Positions 12,835 through 27,402 are shown, numbered from the stretch's first letter. The stretch: 64,000 nucleotides of DNA from Anseranas semipalmata (GCA_013399115.1 VXAA01003259.1:347618-411617); one strand, 5' to 3'. The notes: generated by a model not told the origin, from the letters alone. Made by a program: numbers and translations.

Positions 12835-14539
12835 ACTGAATTTTGCACATACTGAAGCAACCCCTGATAAGCCAGACTTTGCACCAGGGGATTAATACAT
12901 TTGTGAGCAAACCACCTTCAGCATCAAGTCATAGTCCACAGACACTGCCTCCATAGCCCCAGATATGCCAGAGCAGCGCATGGTACCACAGGAAGTGTTG
13001 CACTGACACCCACCTGGGGGATACAGACTGGGGCTGTGATTTCTGAGGGCTACGTACAGTGCATCTACAGCAATTTGTTCACTGCCTGCCAGACCTGTAA
13101 GCGAGAACAAGCTCCCCACCTCGCCTCAGTCAGCAGTCATTTGGTGTTTAGATGTTGTCCCTTACCATGTGCTCTCAGATTCATTATTTCTGCTCTTTCT
13201 TCTTTTAATTAGAGCAGCTCCTTGTGGCTGAAAGGAAGCATTTGAGCTCAGCTGATTAAGTGGGGTAGCATTTTACTTGCCAGCACTTCAGTTTGGAAAA
13301 AAAGAAACTGATGCCAATAAAAGTTTAAAAGGCTCAGCTATGCCATAGGTTGTCTTAGGACAGAGGTTTACTTCTGAGCAGTTCCTGGTATTGTATTTTT
13401 CAAAATTTCACTCACTACTGTTTAGTTAAATTGTTTCTCTCTTTCCCGACCCCCTGAGACATCCAAGTCCCAACATTGCCCTTTGTACTCAAGTGAGAAA
13501 CCCTGGGATACCATCCAGCATTTTATCCAAGAAAAACTCAAGCTGAGTCCTAAAATGCTCCTCCTTACCTGGAAAGGAGAGGAGCTGAGGAGTCTGCATT
13601 GCGAAAAAAAAGAGGAGTTTGGGCCCTAAGACACAATCCTCTTGGAAACAAGGTGCATCCTCTAGAAGAGGTCAGTGACACGTCATGCTGGAGTGTGATG
13701 GTAAGGACCCAGCATGCTTATCCTGCATATCAAAAACATAACTTCCTTTAATGTAATATTGGTAAAGTTTTTTGTTTTAGTTTGGTTTGGGGTTGTTTTG
13801 TTGTTGTTGTTATTGTTTGTATTTTTAAATAAAACATTCAATAAGAGCATCCCAAGCTATGAGGCTGTACTAGATTTCCAATCCAAAGTCCTTGTAGAGG
13901 TAACTGGCGAGTCTCTCACTGCTACATCTGAGAAACGTGTGTGCCACAAAGCAGGCTGATGTCAGGAGGGCGGCTTTGCATGCTTCCTCCTGTGATTCTT
14001 GCTTTCCACAGCACGGCGGTGGTCGCATTGCTAACAGCTACTTGTGAGCGCTGCGGGCTCCACAAGCATCGCTGCTCATGGCTTTTTGCCCGCAAGCTGC
14101 TGTGCTTTTGTAGTATTGCACCAAGTGCGAATGGCAGGGGCTCTCCATAGCCACATAGAGGCTGTCCCACGCTGGCCCCCAGGTCTCTGATCAGTGAGGC
14201 AGATAAGTGACAACCGGGCTGCTTTTCCTCTCGCATTTCATGACCAAGCTACCTCCGGATACCACTGATCTCAGCGTGTTTCCTGCCAGAAATAACTGCA
14301 GCCCAGGCTTTCTCGGGTACACAGGTTTGTGCTTTTCTGCCACTCGTTGCATCCTGTGCACCATCCAGGAGAGCTGCCAGGGGAGGATATGCCTGAAATA
14401 CCCCCATCCCTCTGTTATACCTCTCAGTTGCCATCATCAGCTTGCAAGTCTGCATCCTCACCGTGACTGTGAACATGGTTTCCCATCTTGAAGCACAACC
14501 ACTGCAAAACAGCTAGACTTTGGCTATTTTTGCTCTCAT
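12835..14539. other. Intergenic DNA, nothing recognised
   Basis: No gene or clear transposon was seen. A short GTT-rich run lies at about 13796-13818. The open frames here are near 100 codons or shorter and look like chance. Confidence 0.6.
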
Positions 14540-14870
14540 CACTCTCTTGCAGGAGCACTGCAAGCCCTCCTGTGGGCTTGGCTAATCCTTTCCTTGAGCC
14601 CATTCACACCCTTGGCCTCCAAAACATCCTGTGACAATGAGTTCGCCCCTTTAAGCATGCACGGTGCAGGGAAGGACTTCCTCCTCTTTGTTTTAAACCC
14701 ACTGCCTGGTATCTTTATTGGGTATCTGCGACTGTGAGAGCGGGCAGTGAATACTCATTCCCTGGTTATCTTCTCCATACCATTCATGTTTTTTTATAAA
14801 CTTTAGTCATTGTCAGTCCCCAGAGTTCCCTCCTGTACAAAGCACAGCCTACCTGCACCAGAGAAAAACA
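14540..14870 (-). mobile_element. Old L3/CR1-like LINE, ORF2 C-terminal fragment
   Basis: The plus strand reads as the reverse complement of the C-terminal ORF2 segment of L3/CR1-type elements. Telling phrases are the 'catccacaacatcctgtg'-like block at 14620-14640, 'cttcctcctctttgttttaaaccc' at 14677-14700, and 'ttctccataccattcatg...tttataaactt' at 14770-14805. On the minus strand these correspond to the regions coding FFTQR..NLWN and FKTNK. Many substitutions point to an old copy. The ends are approximate. Confidence 0.6.
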
Positions 14871-17800
14871 CTCGAAAGCCTCCCTTCAATTAAACAAAGG
14901 CCCTATCATTCTTTTATTTCTGCTTTGTTTACGCAGATTTTCTAGTTATCCATTGCCCACAGTGAAACACCACAGAGGTGAGGCCAGCCGTGCCACGCAT
15001 GCATCTTCAGCTGGATGAGCGGGATCACCAGCATGACATCTGGGACCAAGGGTTTCCAAACTGAAGCCTGTACCCACATCATGGGTGGGCCACACGGCCC
15101 TGCAGCACTCAGCGCTCCCCTGCAGGACAAGGTCTCCTAAAGGGTCAGGCACCAGCAACCAGCAGCCCACAGCAGGGAAAAGACCTGGAAAACCAAGCTC
15201 AGAGCATCGCAGAGAGAATTCCCTGTCCAGACCTTGATCCTGCCAGCACAGCCAGCACCCCGACACACGTGGTCCCAGCCACATCACCATGGGCTAAGCA
15301 GCAACAGAACAGTGATAACGAAAGCATCTCACTGCAACCAGAGGGCAGAAAGTGAGGAGCACTCCATCGAGTAGGAGCAACAGGGGCATTCACACAGATG
15401 TAGCACAGTTAGGAGACATTCCTGTTTTTATGAAAACTATCATAGGATTCTTATTGCTAGACATGTATTTGAAACTGAGCTTTGCACCTAGTTTCTCAGT
15501 TTCATTTCTTCAATTTGAACTTGTTATAAAGTCATAAATACTATGACCTCAATCTTTTTTTTTTGTGGAAATAAGTGACACCAGAAATTCAGCACAGCTT
15601 TAGTGCAAGAGCAAGACTGGGTGTGCATTGTGTGTGTGTGTATTAAGGTTACGAGAGAAATTCCATTTAAAATAATGTCAGATCCTTACATATATCAAAT
15701 TGCAAAAGCACAATGTTGTGCTCGCTGAACAAGATTTAAGCTCTAAGTGAAGAGTAGCAGACTATTTCCTACCTGTAATGGTGTCATTCTGAACCCAAGA
15801 AATTGAGGTGATGCCTCAAGTGCAGTTAAGCTAGCCTGACTGTTTAACACAGGTGGGTAGTATATCTTGTGTTAATTGTTAAATTGCAGTTCCTTCAGCC
15901 ATCAGAAGACTTCCAGGTAGGAATACCCAGTTGGTTTATTTCCCCCTTCCGGAACATTTGCCAGATCGTTGCTGTACTCAGCACCTCACTTCCTCCTTTC
16001 AAGGGCAAACCCTCCCTGAAAACAAGCAGCAGCAGCCCCTTGATCAGAGACACTGAAGTGGCTGAATTTGGCATATGAAGCAAGATGCAACACAGGGGAG
16101 GGATGGAGAATGGTGTTAAACGAGCTTCCTGGAGGATGGAAACATCAGCCTCTGTTCCAGCAGGTTATATCAAAATAGCATTTTGATATCAGGACTGGCA
16201 TAAAAGGGGAAGGATGCCCTCGACCGACCAGGCTGCCCTTACCAGCACATCTCCTGGGTCAGGGTATCACCTCAGAGCCCTGCCTGTCCCCTCTGCTTGG
16301 CCGAGCAGGGTCCACCTTGGGCAGGTCACACATGGGTGAGGAAACACCAACCGCAGCAGCAGGTTCACGAGCATCAAATTCATTGCAACAGCCTTAAGGT
16401 CATATTTTGGCACTGGCATAGGCATTTATTTGGAAAGGAATTATCCTACATCTCACCTCTGTTACTTAATAACAACCTAGCTAAACTTGTATTATGATGA
16501 ATATGGCAAAGGAGAGAAGATCACTATGCAGATCAGATACCCATCATTAACTTGGAGAGTGATAATGAATAAGGTTAATAGTGCTGCTGAGTAGAGAGAA
16601 TTTAACGTGCTGAATTTAGATGAGATCTGCAGCCAAACTTCCTGAAGATTTTGCTTGGGGATGCGCCTTTCATTCACACACTGGGGACAGAAAACCGTAC
16701 CACAGTTCCAGACCGGATCCATATTTCTGATGTCAGCCCATCACTAGGACTAATATTTTTCAGTTCGGACCCTCCTCCTCCTCTTCCCATGAAGACTTTC
16801 ACTCTGCAGTCTCCAGGCTCTCTCCTCTCCCCAGCAGTTTTATAACACACACATATAAGAGAAGCTCTTTCTTTAAACATTTCCCATCGCACCAGCACAC
16901 AGCAGAGTAGATTAATCTCCCAAAGATACGGCCTGTAATGAAGCTAGCACACCGTGGTAATGTAAATGCCAGAGCGATCAGGAGTAGAAGGTGAATATCA
17001 CAGACTACTGGCTACTGATTTATCATTACACTGGGGTGACCTTGCTAAAATTTTCTAGAAATACACATTAGTTTAGGCAAATCTCAGCCTGTCCTCTGGC
17101 CAAAATGTTCCCCACAGGACAGCAGGTCTAAACAGGCATTATTTAGTATGGTTTGGTTCCCAGTGAATCATTCAGCTTAATTTCCAAAAGCCCACTAATA
17201 ATGTATTGGACCAAAGTAATAACTCCCTGTGGATACCAAGAAAATAAAGTGCTTTACAGCCCTATCCCACCTTCCACACAGGGAGCACCCAGTGCTTTAT
17301 GAACTCGTGAATTTACCTTCACTGCCTGGGGGTCTGGGGAGAAAAATGTTGGAGACATTCACCTCTAACACAGAACTGTAACTTCCTTGTAAAAGTATAA
17401 CATTGACATATTTTAAATCAGATTTTTTTTTTCCACAGGGATTTTCTATCACCATTTCTCTCTTCTCTAATTTTAATTGCAAAATATATTCCAGGTTGAC
17501 AAGATAAGTTTTAGTAGCGAAGAGGCTTAATAAAACTGATCCTAACAGAGCCCTAAGTCACCTTGATCCTTCTCCAAAGATAGGGCATACCAGTGCTAGA
17601 GTAATATTCCTCCTTTCACAATGTGTTTCTAGTTACTCACTGCAAAGCCATTAAAACAGTTGTATATGGCATAACGTGACATGAAACAGTAATTCTCCAG
17701 CAGTTCAAATGTAAGCAACGTCTCTTTCCAAGGAGAAGCCATAGTTCAGCCACCTTCAAGTCAGTGAATGTCCCGAACTTCTTAGTATCCAACTGATGAG

Positions 17801-20800
17801 CACTATGGTTCAACAACTAAAAAACATCCCCGATAAAAACCCATTTGCCTTCCAGTAGATGCCTGGGGGAGATTTAAATTATTTCTACCAAAGTGATCAG
17901 TATTCCACATAACACTTTACAAAGGAATTAAAGAAAATCAATTTCCTTCAGACCTTCCCATTTCTGAGCTTTTTTATGAGTCAATGACAGCTGAAGTGTT
18001 TGCATCATTAATGAGGTCTTTCAGCACATAATACCTCAGATGCTGTGTGAGGGCTCTCTCGGGATGGATAAAGCAAACTCGCTAGTTCTGATCTCCGGAC
18101 TTCAGAGCAGGCACCAGGAAGCACGGCTGCATTACACCTCTCATAAGTGCATGCACATATATCCTTTTTAAACTAGCTCGCATTACGCAGGCTAGCTAGC
18201 TTTTTTTTTTTTTTTTTGCTAGGTCTTTGAGCCCAGCTGCATTCATATGAAACACCCCAGACTCCATAGGAATCAAGAAAAGCAAAGGCACAAATACGTG
18301 CTAGGCATTTGAAATCTTGGAGGCAGCACCTGAAGGAAAGAAGGTAGTTCTTCAATGCTTTCCTGAAACACTGTGTGAATTGCAAGGCATACTATGGCTG
18401 TTCTTTTTCCCTTTAGTAGCTACATTTATCCCAAAATTGGAAGGTTTGGCCTGAGAGGTCTCCAGCCTAAGGCTATAATTTTAGCACAGAAATTGTTAGC
18501 AAATTTCACAGCAGAGATATGCAGGAAAAAAAAAAAAAAGGAAAAAAATGAAAGAAAAAAAAAGATTTATGTAGAGATGGTTACTCATGCTCACTGCCTC
18601 CCAGACTAACTGAAAAATAACCTTGCCAGGAATTTTCCCTTGCTGTGGAACACTGCCTCGCAGGAAATTCTTTTGGTGGGACCAACACCTGCGGGCCATC
18701 CCTGCCAGCTCAGAAGCACCTTCCATGAGCTGGAGGAGCCTCCTGCTGACTGGTGAGCAGGAGAGTCCTGGAGTGTCCTCAGATCCCTGTTTCTTGCTGA
18801 TAGAAAGCTGTAGTTGTACTCACACCCTGCCATGGTGTCCATCTCCCCGTAGGTCAGGGGCCAGGATCCTACTCCTGCTTCTGGTGCCTTGCACATGGCT
18901 CCTCTCCTGCACCATGGCTGTTCACCTCCATTTCTGAAGGCAGCTTGCTGCATCTGGGATTGGTTTGCCAGTCGAAAGCTCACTGTCTCACTCAGGGAAA
19001 ACACACTCTTTGAGCAGTGCAAGTCCCCTGGCAGACCGGGCGGCCCTGGCTCTGCACCACAGCCGCCCATGGCTCTCCAATGGCCACCTGGTTTGGTCTG
19101 TTGACAGTTTTTCCACTCACTTGATGCCATATCCCCCCCTCCCTTGGCACAGGAGATGCACAGTTGGAGAAGAGTAAACAGGGTGAAAAGCAACGTGCAG
19201 GAAGTTCAAACACATCGATGTGCAAAATTGGTGGAGACAAAAGGCCCTCCAGACCCAACAGTAATCAGATCAGGGCGTGAGGGTATCACCTCTACCTTAA
19301 TGTTTGGAGTTTGCATTGCTGTTTATGCAAACCACATTTTTTCAGACACTTTCAATGAAAGAATATTTGTGCAAATCCCATTTTACTGAAGAAAAGGCTG
19401 TCATCAATGACCACAGCAACAACTAGCACCTAACCATTCAACAGGAATTTTACAATGCAAATACTTTTTAGATAACAACTCATGTTTAGGAAAAAGCCCC
19501 TGCTTGCTGATGCTTGAGCTAATGCACTTCATTACAAGAGTCTGACCATCCCGTTAATTGGCTAGATGACGCAGTCATTAAAATAAATGAGCTGCACTTT
19601 TGCAGGACTAGCAATTCAGGAATCCATGCTACCCTATTATCTTACAGCGAATAACAGACTGTAAATAATGCAGACATGTAATTAAGCCAACTAAACATTA
19701 AACAACAACAACAAAAAAGCAAATTCTAAGGATTCTCTTGTTTCTACCCTTCTGCCAAAAGACATTAACTATCAGATATCCCACAGGTTTCCCCAACCAG
19801 CCCTCCAGAATGGTTTGCATGTCTCTCAAACATCATAATTAGCTAGATTAAAGGTTTTAATTCCTTTTCTTCATGAAGTGACTAAATTAAAGGCACATCT
19901 AAGGGAAGACAGATATTCATGCACAAGAGCCTCCTACCATCTTTATGGTTTGATTATCATTTGGCTGCTGTAAGGAGACGAGGCAGGCTGGATGCTTATG
20001 AAGCAATCTATGCAATTTAAGCAATGCCAGACACTTACAACATGTATTGGAAGATGCAAACCTAACACGGATCTATGATAAATCCAAAATGCAAAAATTA
20101 AGCTAGGACCACATCTCAGTCTTGCAAGGGGAATTAACCAGAACATGTACTACAATTTAGCATAACACATACTCTGTGCATGGAGCCTGCAGGTCTCTAC
20201 AGACTGGTCCAGCTACAGGCACACAGCTTCGCTGTTTCTCTGCCCTGCAAAAGAAGGCACTTGGGTCTTTTTTTGCCCGTCAAATACCAGCACTGAGGTG
20301 GAGCAAAGGCCAAGGGAGAGGAAGCACTCTTTTCTTCCAGAGGAAGTATTTGCCTGCTGATATCAGGTAGGACCAACGTGGGCTCAACTCACTACTTTCA
20401 GCCCAAAAGCACCTACCACCCCAGCCCAAGGACCAATGTGATAATTACTAGTTAGGACTCTTTACCAAAGAAGTAGGTATTTGGACTAGAGCTGGTTATG
20501 AAGCATTTCATCATGGAATTTTCACACCTGACCATAGCCTGGTATAAACAACTCAGTTCAGGGGCTATGGCTCCAAGGAGAACATTGCCCATGTCCAGGA
20601 TTACCAAATACTCTGGTGGAGGTAAGAACCATCCTACACAGCCATTGCCCATGACTTCAAAACGTCTTTCTGATGCAGTTTGCTCTTTGGATCTACTACC
20701 ACTGCTTCAGTATCTACTTTTTTTTTTTTTTCTGCTTTGTCTATCAGGCTCATTAATTAACTTCCACAATGATTTGTGTGAATGAGGAGGAGGGAGTTAG

Positions 20801-22905
20801 GACCTCCTGTACAGAGGAGGGTTTAAGAATTTCTTTTGCACCACCTCTTCTGAACCTGGCTCTGACCTCCTAATCCTGAGAGAGCCATTTCTTCTTTTTA
20901 ACCAGACAAAGCACAGATCCAAGAGATGAATGCTGTTTGGGCAGATCCAAGATATGTGTGCTCTTTGGCTAATAAAAATTCTCCAGATGAAGTACTTGAG
21001 GCAACATGTGCATGACTAGGAAATGATGGGCAGGCATATAAATATGCATGAGTGTATATTCAGACTTCATTTCTCATATCCTGTGCCTGAGCATTACCAG
21101 CCGTGGGGCGGGAGGGGGAGGGAGAGAGGAGGGAATAAAAACAAAGAATACCATGGGTCTGAGAATCCTTTTTGATTCCCTGCTCTTCAGTATCTCTTCT
21201 GTCATGAAGAAGAGACGTCCTATCTGTTTTTTAGAAAACAGATGATCCAAAGCCAGGAATAATGTATATATTTGAGAGCAATAACCCACCCTTAAATGTT
21301 CTTGCATCACTTAATGAATGGTGATTATCCATACACTATCCATTGCAAATGAAAAAAGCCTACATAATGAGGCATGTAATGTTCTCAAAGTTTTGCTGAA
21401 AAAAAAAAGTCTTCTGGGAAGTATCAGAAATGCACATCCTATCTCTGAATTCTGGGGGAAAAAAAGCATGTCTGATTCAGCTGAAATTTGTCTAACAACG
21501 TATAGAAGCAAGTACTTTACAATTGAAAGCTCACTGGAAAGATCACAGGATTCCAGCAGAGATAAGGAACAAATCATACTCCAAAACATGTGTTCCCTAC
21601 CTGCTTGTTTCATAGCTTATGGATAGATGACATGCAGAGCTAAAACCTCTCACTTTCAGTCAGAAGGAGCCTCGTTTACAGAGCAAACCTCATTTTTAGG
21701 TCTTTAAGCACAAGCAAGTTGGACAAGCACGTCTCTGCCAATTTACTTTCTGGAAAGGCAACGATGTCCTGGAGGCTGTACAAGATTTCATGCAGCAACT
21801 GCTGATCAAGCCCTCAGACACAAAGATAATACCATTTTGATAGTGTTTGCTGAAAGATCCTAATGGCTGCCAGGAGGGGAATTTTAGAATCAAAGACAAT
21901 AACAGCCCTCATTAAAACACTGAATTTGCCATGCTCATTTTAGGTTCAGTTGAAGGAGCAATGAAACCATTTTCTATATAATATAAAACATCTTTAGAGC
22001 TGCCTCGCCAAGGCATTAAATTGCAAAAGAGGTCAGTGCTAAGCCATTTCGCCTGAGAGTTTCCACATATTCTGAAAAAAGAGGCTGAAGTATTAGTTCT
22101 GCAGGATTAGGACTTTGGACACACAGAGTCAGGTGAAGGAGTTTCAAGAGGAAATTGGAGAGAGATGGGTCTTTCTGAACACATAACTCTTTGGAGTTAC
22201 AGGCTTTGGGTATAATAAGAACTCTACCTGTTATGCATTTTTTCCTATTTTGTTCAAGAAACAAGCACGTTTTTCATTAACTAAGAAGGTAATGCCAAGA
22301 ACAAGATCAATTCATTTTCTCAGTCTCCATATGCCTGATTTCCATTCTTTCCAAAATTTCTGAAGAAGTTGACTGGAGTTTCCAGCTCTGCATAAAACAA
22401 AAGCCCTGTGCATCTAGGAATTTACAGAAAAACATGACAGAGTTACACTACAAAGATACATCAGCAATGGGCCTGCATGTCTCCTGAGACTCTGTTGTTT
22501 CAGTCTTGGTCCCAGTTCTAAAAATGGGCACTTGCTAGTGTAATGGCTCAAAAGAAAACCAAAGAGTCTGTAAGTAACTGATAGTTTAAAAACCAGGAGG
22601 ATGAGAATGCATGGAAAAGCTTCAGCAAGATAGAGGAAAAGACTATTTACACAAAAAATATACACAAGTATATATATATATCCCTGTTTCGTAGGGCATG
22701 CAAATAACACAAAAGAAAGGTAAATCCCTCTTTTAAATCAAATCTCTGTTAATTCAGTGAAGGTGCATACTTCTCTTGTGTGACATTTGGGAACTGAGGA
22801 AAAAGATGGGAACAGATGAATAAACATCATCTTTTGATTGTCTTCCACAAAAGCGCTACAGGCCATTGCTGCAATATGTAGTTTTTAAAGAAAAGAGAGA
22901 GGGAG
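14871..22905. other. Intergenic DNA, only simple repeats recognised
   Basis: No gene was supported. Low-complexity pieces are a short TG run near 15630-15641, a T run at about 18201-18217, and an A-rich run at about 18524-18565. The longest frame is 195 codons on the minus strand (18606-19193). It starts with a hydrophobic stretch but has no recognisable domain (see findings). Confidence 0.55.

Positions 22906-22980
<75 letters not shown>
22906..22980 (+). repeat. (GAAA)n microsatellite
   Basis: About 18 uninterrupted GAAA units form a 75-base homopurine tract, preceded by GA-rich sequence and followed by a GGAA variant. Open frames on both strands across it, such as runs of KKERKKER or SFFLSFFL, are repeat artefacts. 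The length and purity suggest a highly variable locus. Confidence 0.97.
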
Positions 22981-25900
22981 CGGAAGGAAAACCAACAACA
23001 ACAACAAAAAGATATAAAAAGATTCTTCCTTTTGATCCTAAGAAACAGTTCATCTTCCCTATTTCTTTGTCCATGTATTCCTCAAGCCTCAGAAGAAGCA
23101 ACATCTTGGCTCATGCTTTCTGCTCTCTCTTTGAATTGATTTTTTTTCAAGAATTTACGTAGATTATGTATGAAGTGAGGTCTCCTTGGTTATTTACATT
23201 TGTACTAAACCCTTCATATGTTCCCCTCTGAAATCCCAGGCAAATCGTTTGCTCTCTGCTCTTCTATTTATAAATTATTTTGCAGAAGTTCTGGAAGTTT
23301 CATTTGCATTTTGCATTTCAAGGCTTGGAGTTTGAAGTGGGACTATTCTGGAGTGGCTGTTCTGTTTGTTTTCAAGCCCACATAACAGCTTACAGGTAGG
23401 TAATTTGTTGTTTTTCCATTAAATCCTTCCATTCTTTTTAGCTGAGTGTTATGTTACCAGCTTGAGGGGCCGCACTGCTCTGCTGCTGGACTGGAACATG
23501 CTATCATATTCCTTTCAAGAGCTTGTAAGAACTTCTCAGGGTAAGTTAGATGCTAGTCCAGACAACTTGTTTGCTGTGGTTACAGCTGCTAAGTAGTTAT
23601 CAAGGATTCTTTCTACCTTCTGTTTCAGAGAATACATATTCCTGTTTTCAATATATCCTAATCATGTAAAGGTGCAACTTGAACAGATCTACTGTGGGCA
23701 TATGCCCATTGCGCTTTTGAATGTCCCCAGATACCAGTCTGTGCACTTACTTCTAAAAACTTGAGTTCTAAATCCATTCCACATGTGCAATAATAATAAT
23801 TAAGTGGACACTAATTTATATGAGATTGAATACATTTATGGTGTTATTTACAGATATTATCTCATCCAATAGTGTGTGCTCCCCCGGATAGTGAACCTAA
23901 TCAACTGCTGAGGGTGTAATTGCCCATAAACCTCAGGAGTCCTCCAGTCAAGAGGTCTTTTCCACAGGAGTTTCACTCCTTAATCTAATTACCCACCAGC
24001 CCCAAACTTAAAAATGGGAACATCTTTAAGACCTAATATACAAATATGGTAAGATTCAGGTCTATGTAGCATCAGCAATCCATCTGTCATAAATTCCACC
24101 TAATGTGCCGGAACCTCATCTTTCCAAGAGGAATTATCTACCTCCTTGGGACAAACATAACACCAGCTCCATCCAAAAAAATTTTTGAGTCATCTCCCTG
24201 CTGCATGTGGTGGCTGTGGTTTGTTCTGATTCTGAAACTCTCCTTTACCATAAACAGACAAAGTAAAATGAAGAACCTTCATGTTGGCTCTCTGTAAAGA
24301 GCAGGAGAGACAGAAAGCACATGGTCCGAAATAACCATGTTCAGTCTGACTTGTACAGACAAGAAATTATATTGCTACTCACAATACCTAGCCAAACCAC
24401 AAAAACCTGCACTGATCATAAAAATACCATAGATTATGTAAATTTTTATTCATAATACATGAGAGTATAATAACAATAATGAAGAATATAGAATCATTAT
24501 AGAATCATAGATCTGTGCTGAAATCGTTCAATCAGCAATGCTTATTCCACTTCAAGTGGTCCTAGCTATGCATGAAGGAAAAGGACATTATACCATAAAC
24601 CCTAGCTGACCATGATGCAATGACTAAGATGAACAGTGTCCAGGAAGTCAAAGCTCTGAAGAAGTAGTTATCCACGCTACTCACTGAGTCTCAGCAGAGA
24701 AAATCTGGTCAGTCCTTCCATGAAACAGTCAGTAGCTGGCAAAGGCAGAAAACACAGAATAGGTTTTACATTCCCCTAATGTTAATGTCTTCTCCCCTCC
24801 TTCCCATCCAAAACCTTCTTATAGCTGCTAGCTGCCAAAAAGTCCAGGGTCCCAGACCTGCTGATCTGTCTCTTTATCTGGGAAATCAGATGGCCTGGGA
24901 AGTAGCATGGGGCCTGGGAAGCAGCGTGAAGTCTTCTGTAGTGTTTATTCAACATCATATGCAACAGCTGAAAGCTCTGCATTTGAAAGCAAGCTTCCCT
25001 TCAGATATAAATAAGTTGTGTTTTCCCATTTTTATACTATTTCCATGTTCATTCTAAGCACACACAACAAGCTGCGAGTTATCGAAGCCTCCAGAGAAGT
25101 CAGATGGCAGACTAACGTAGTGATCAAATTTACACCCAAGAAAGATTGAAGGGAGAGGATTGTAGTTTCATTGGGAGTATCAGAAAGGCCTGGGGCAGCT
25201 CAAAATATGAGATCAGAGCCATCAGGGAGCAGTAACACAAGCCTAAGAAACTGGAGAAGGAAGACTGAAGTGGCTTAGGGTGTACTTGAGGCAGCAGATC
25301 AAAGAGATGACTTGTGAATGAATAAAGTCAGATCCAAAACTAATTGAGCAAAGGGAAGAGCTGACAGACAAAGAATGAAGCAAGTCTGTTTTTCTTTACT
25401 ATCAGCTGTTCAGTCTGGACTGTGCTTACAGAAGTTACCATGATTATCTCAGGGATATTACTAGTAGGGCACTGGAAGAGATGGTGGCATTAATACACTA
25501 CATGATTATATCAGAGGTGCTGTTTATTAGAGTAAGCTGTCTCCTCTGCATTTGAAATGGTGCTGCTGTTACTCATCTATCCTCTTCCTCTGTCCATATA
25601 ACACTTAGGCAGGGATTACAGGAGCAGGATCCCAGGACGTTCGAACCTGAGATGCTTTGTTTTGTCCTATAGGCATGAAGTCAGAGGGCGCGCACTGGGT
25701 GCTTTCAAAGGAAGATGTTCCACGGGACACTGCACTGGAAAGGGTCCAAGGAGACTCCTAGACGCTTCACAACATAAAATTGTCTCTAAGATTTGAACCT
25801 CTGAGGAGTGGGTCTCTGTAAAAGCAGAGCTCTTTCATCCAGATCTTTTCAGTTTTGACATACAGTTACATAAATCATGTCAAGAAATGAAGCAGCAGCC

Positions 25901-27369
25901 AGTATCAGTGCCTCTNTAAAACCTTTTTTTGTCAATATCCTGTTCAGGGCACATGCCTTTTCCCCATCATCTTTAATTGTGGTATGGAAATATTTTGTCT
26001 TAACTATCAGGAAAAAGAGCCGTCTTGAGAAGCAAGCCATTTAGAAACCATAGCCATAAAGTAGCGATAATAATAGGAATTAAATCTCAGCAGCTGTTGA
26101 TTTAGCCCAGAATATGTGAAGCTTATAACAAGATCCAGTCCATCCGTTCACAGCAGCAGAAGGTGAGGCTCCCACTACAGCAAATGCTTTAAGGAAGAAA
26201 GGACCCCCACAGGCATCCCAAGCCTGCAAGATAGAGACCACCCCAACGAGGCAGGCTGCCAGACCAGGACAGCTGTGATTTTGCAGGTCCCTCCGCGCAT
26301 GCTTAGTGTGTAGCTTGTTGGTTAGGCTCCCTACGAACCAGGAATCAGGCACGTGCTTTCATACCTGGCTAAATGGGGCTGCTGGTGAGAACAACAGCTC
26401 TCAGAGCTGCTGCCCTGACAAAATTATGAGTTACTTCAGGGCTGGGTGTCACCCAGGCAGATTCATTGCAGATGCTGTAGCAGTGGGTAAATATTACCGC
26501 TTTGCCTGCTCCAAACTGAGAAAGACAAAAGCAGGCAGTTTATTTCATAGGCAGATTAGATTAGGAGATGACATCTTTTCTTTCAGTTGCCCTCCCCAGC
26601 TCCTCCATATGCACTGCCCCACAGACATCCCCCTTTCGACATTTTCATCCATAAAAGTCCCACAAGTTGACTGATAGGCTTTTCATATACCATGCCCTGT
26701 CCCAGCTCATCACAGCAGGAAGACAGAAATAGGTAAGTAAGTATGGCTGCATCTCTGTCTCATCAATCAACTCAGCAGTGATGATGGGGCCAAATGAAGT
26801 CTTTCCACTCATTAGATTCCTGTGGTCTATGGTTTGCCAAGAGTTTGACCACAACTCCCTGGCGTATGTAGATGGCTTCTGTGATTCCCAGGTGGTCTCT
26901 CATCAAAATACGTCCCAGGCCTGGGTCTGGTTAGCTTCCCAGAACAGACAAGACTGACAAAGCCATGGGCTCCAAAGATAAGTATTTCTTGAAGAATATG
27001 CCTGTTTTGGTGTAGGAACAAAGGTTGACAAATAACCACCACTTGTAGAGTCAGAGATAAGATGTCATAGTGAACCTAAAGAGATAGGATTAACCACACC
27101 ATTTTGTTTGGGGACAGCAGAGGAAGGCTTCTATTGTCTTTTTTCTTAGCCAAATCATTACTTTAAATGTAAGACCTTAAAAAGCATTAATTTTCTTCAT
27201 TTGCAAATAAGAGCTACTATCACATTCTCATATAATCTAATCCCCTGCCGTTCTGCACTCTCCCTCCCCACTTCCAGCCGGCTCTGCTGTGGCATCTCAT
27301 GGGTCCAGGTGCCTGGAGAATTAAGACAATAATTCCTACTGCAACAGTAACATAAAAACCTGTGGTTTT
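22981..27369. other. Intergenic DNA, nothing recognised
   Basis: No gene or transposon was recognised. A short phrase at 24488-24510 repeats 'agaatcat' and hints at a CR1 tail stub, but no CR1 body follows. One N occurs at 25916. The longest frame is 122 codons (26306-26674) and looks like chance. Confidence 0.55.
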
Positions 27370-27402
27370 TGTTGTTGTTGTTGTTGTTTGTTTGTTTGTT
27401 TT
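27370..27402. repeat. (GTT)n/(GTTT)n microsatellite
   Basis: Five to six GTT units pass into four GTTT units. Confidence 0.9.

Noticed and set aside
12674..12910. Minus-strand frames across the N gap
   Set aside because: They depend on unknown bases and on a C run translated as poly-proline.
22856..23162. Frames with KKERKKER or SFFLSFFL repeats
   Set aside because: These are translations of the GAAA microsatellite and not proteins.
24488..24510. 'agaatcat' direct repeat as a CR1 tail
   Set aside because: No CR1 body or UTR phrase follows, so the match is too short to call.
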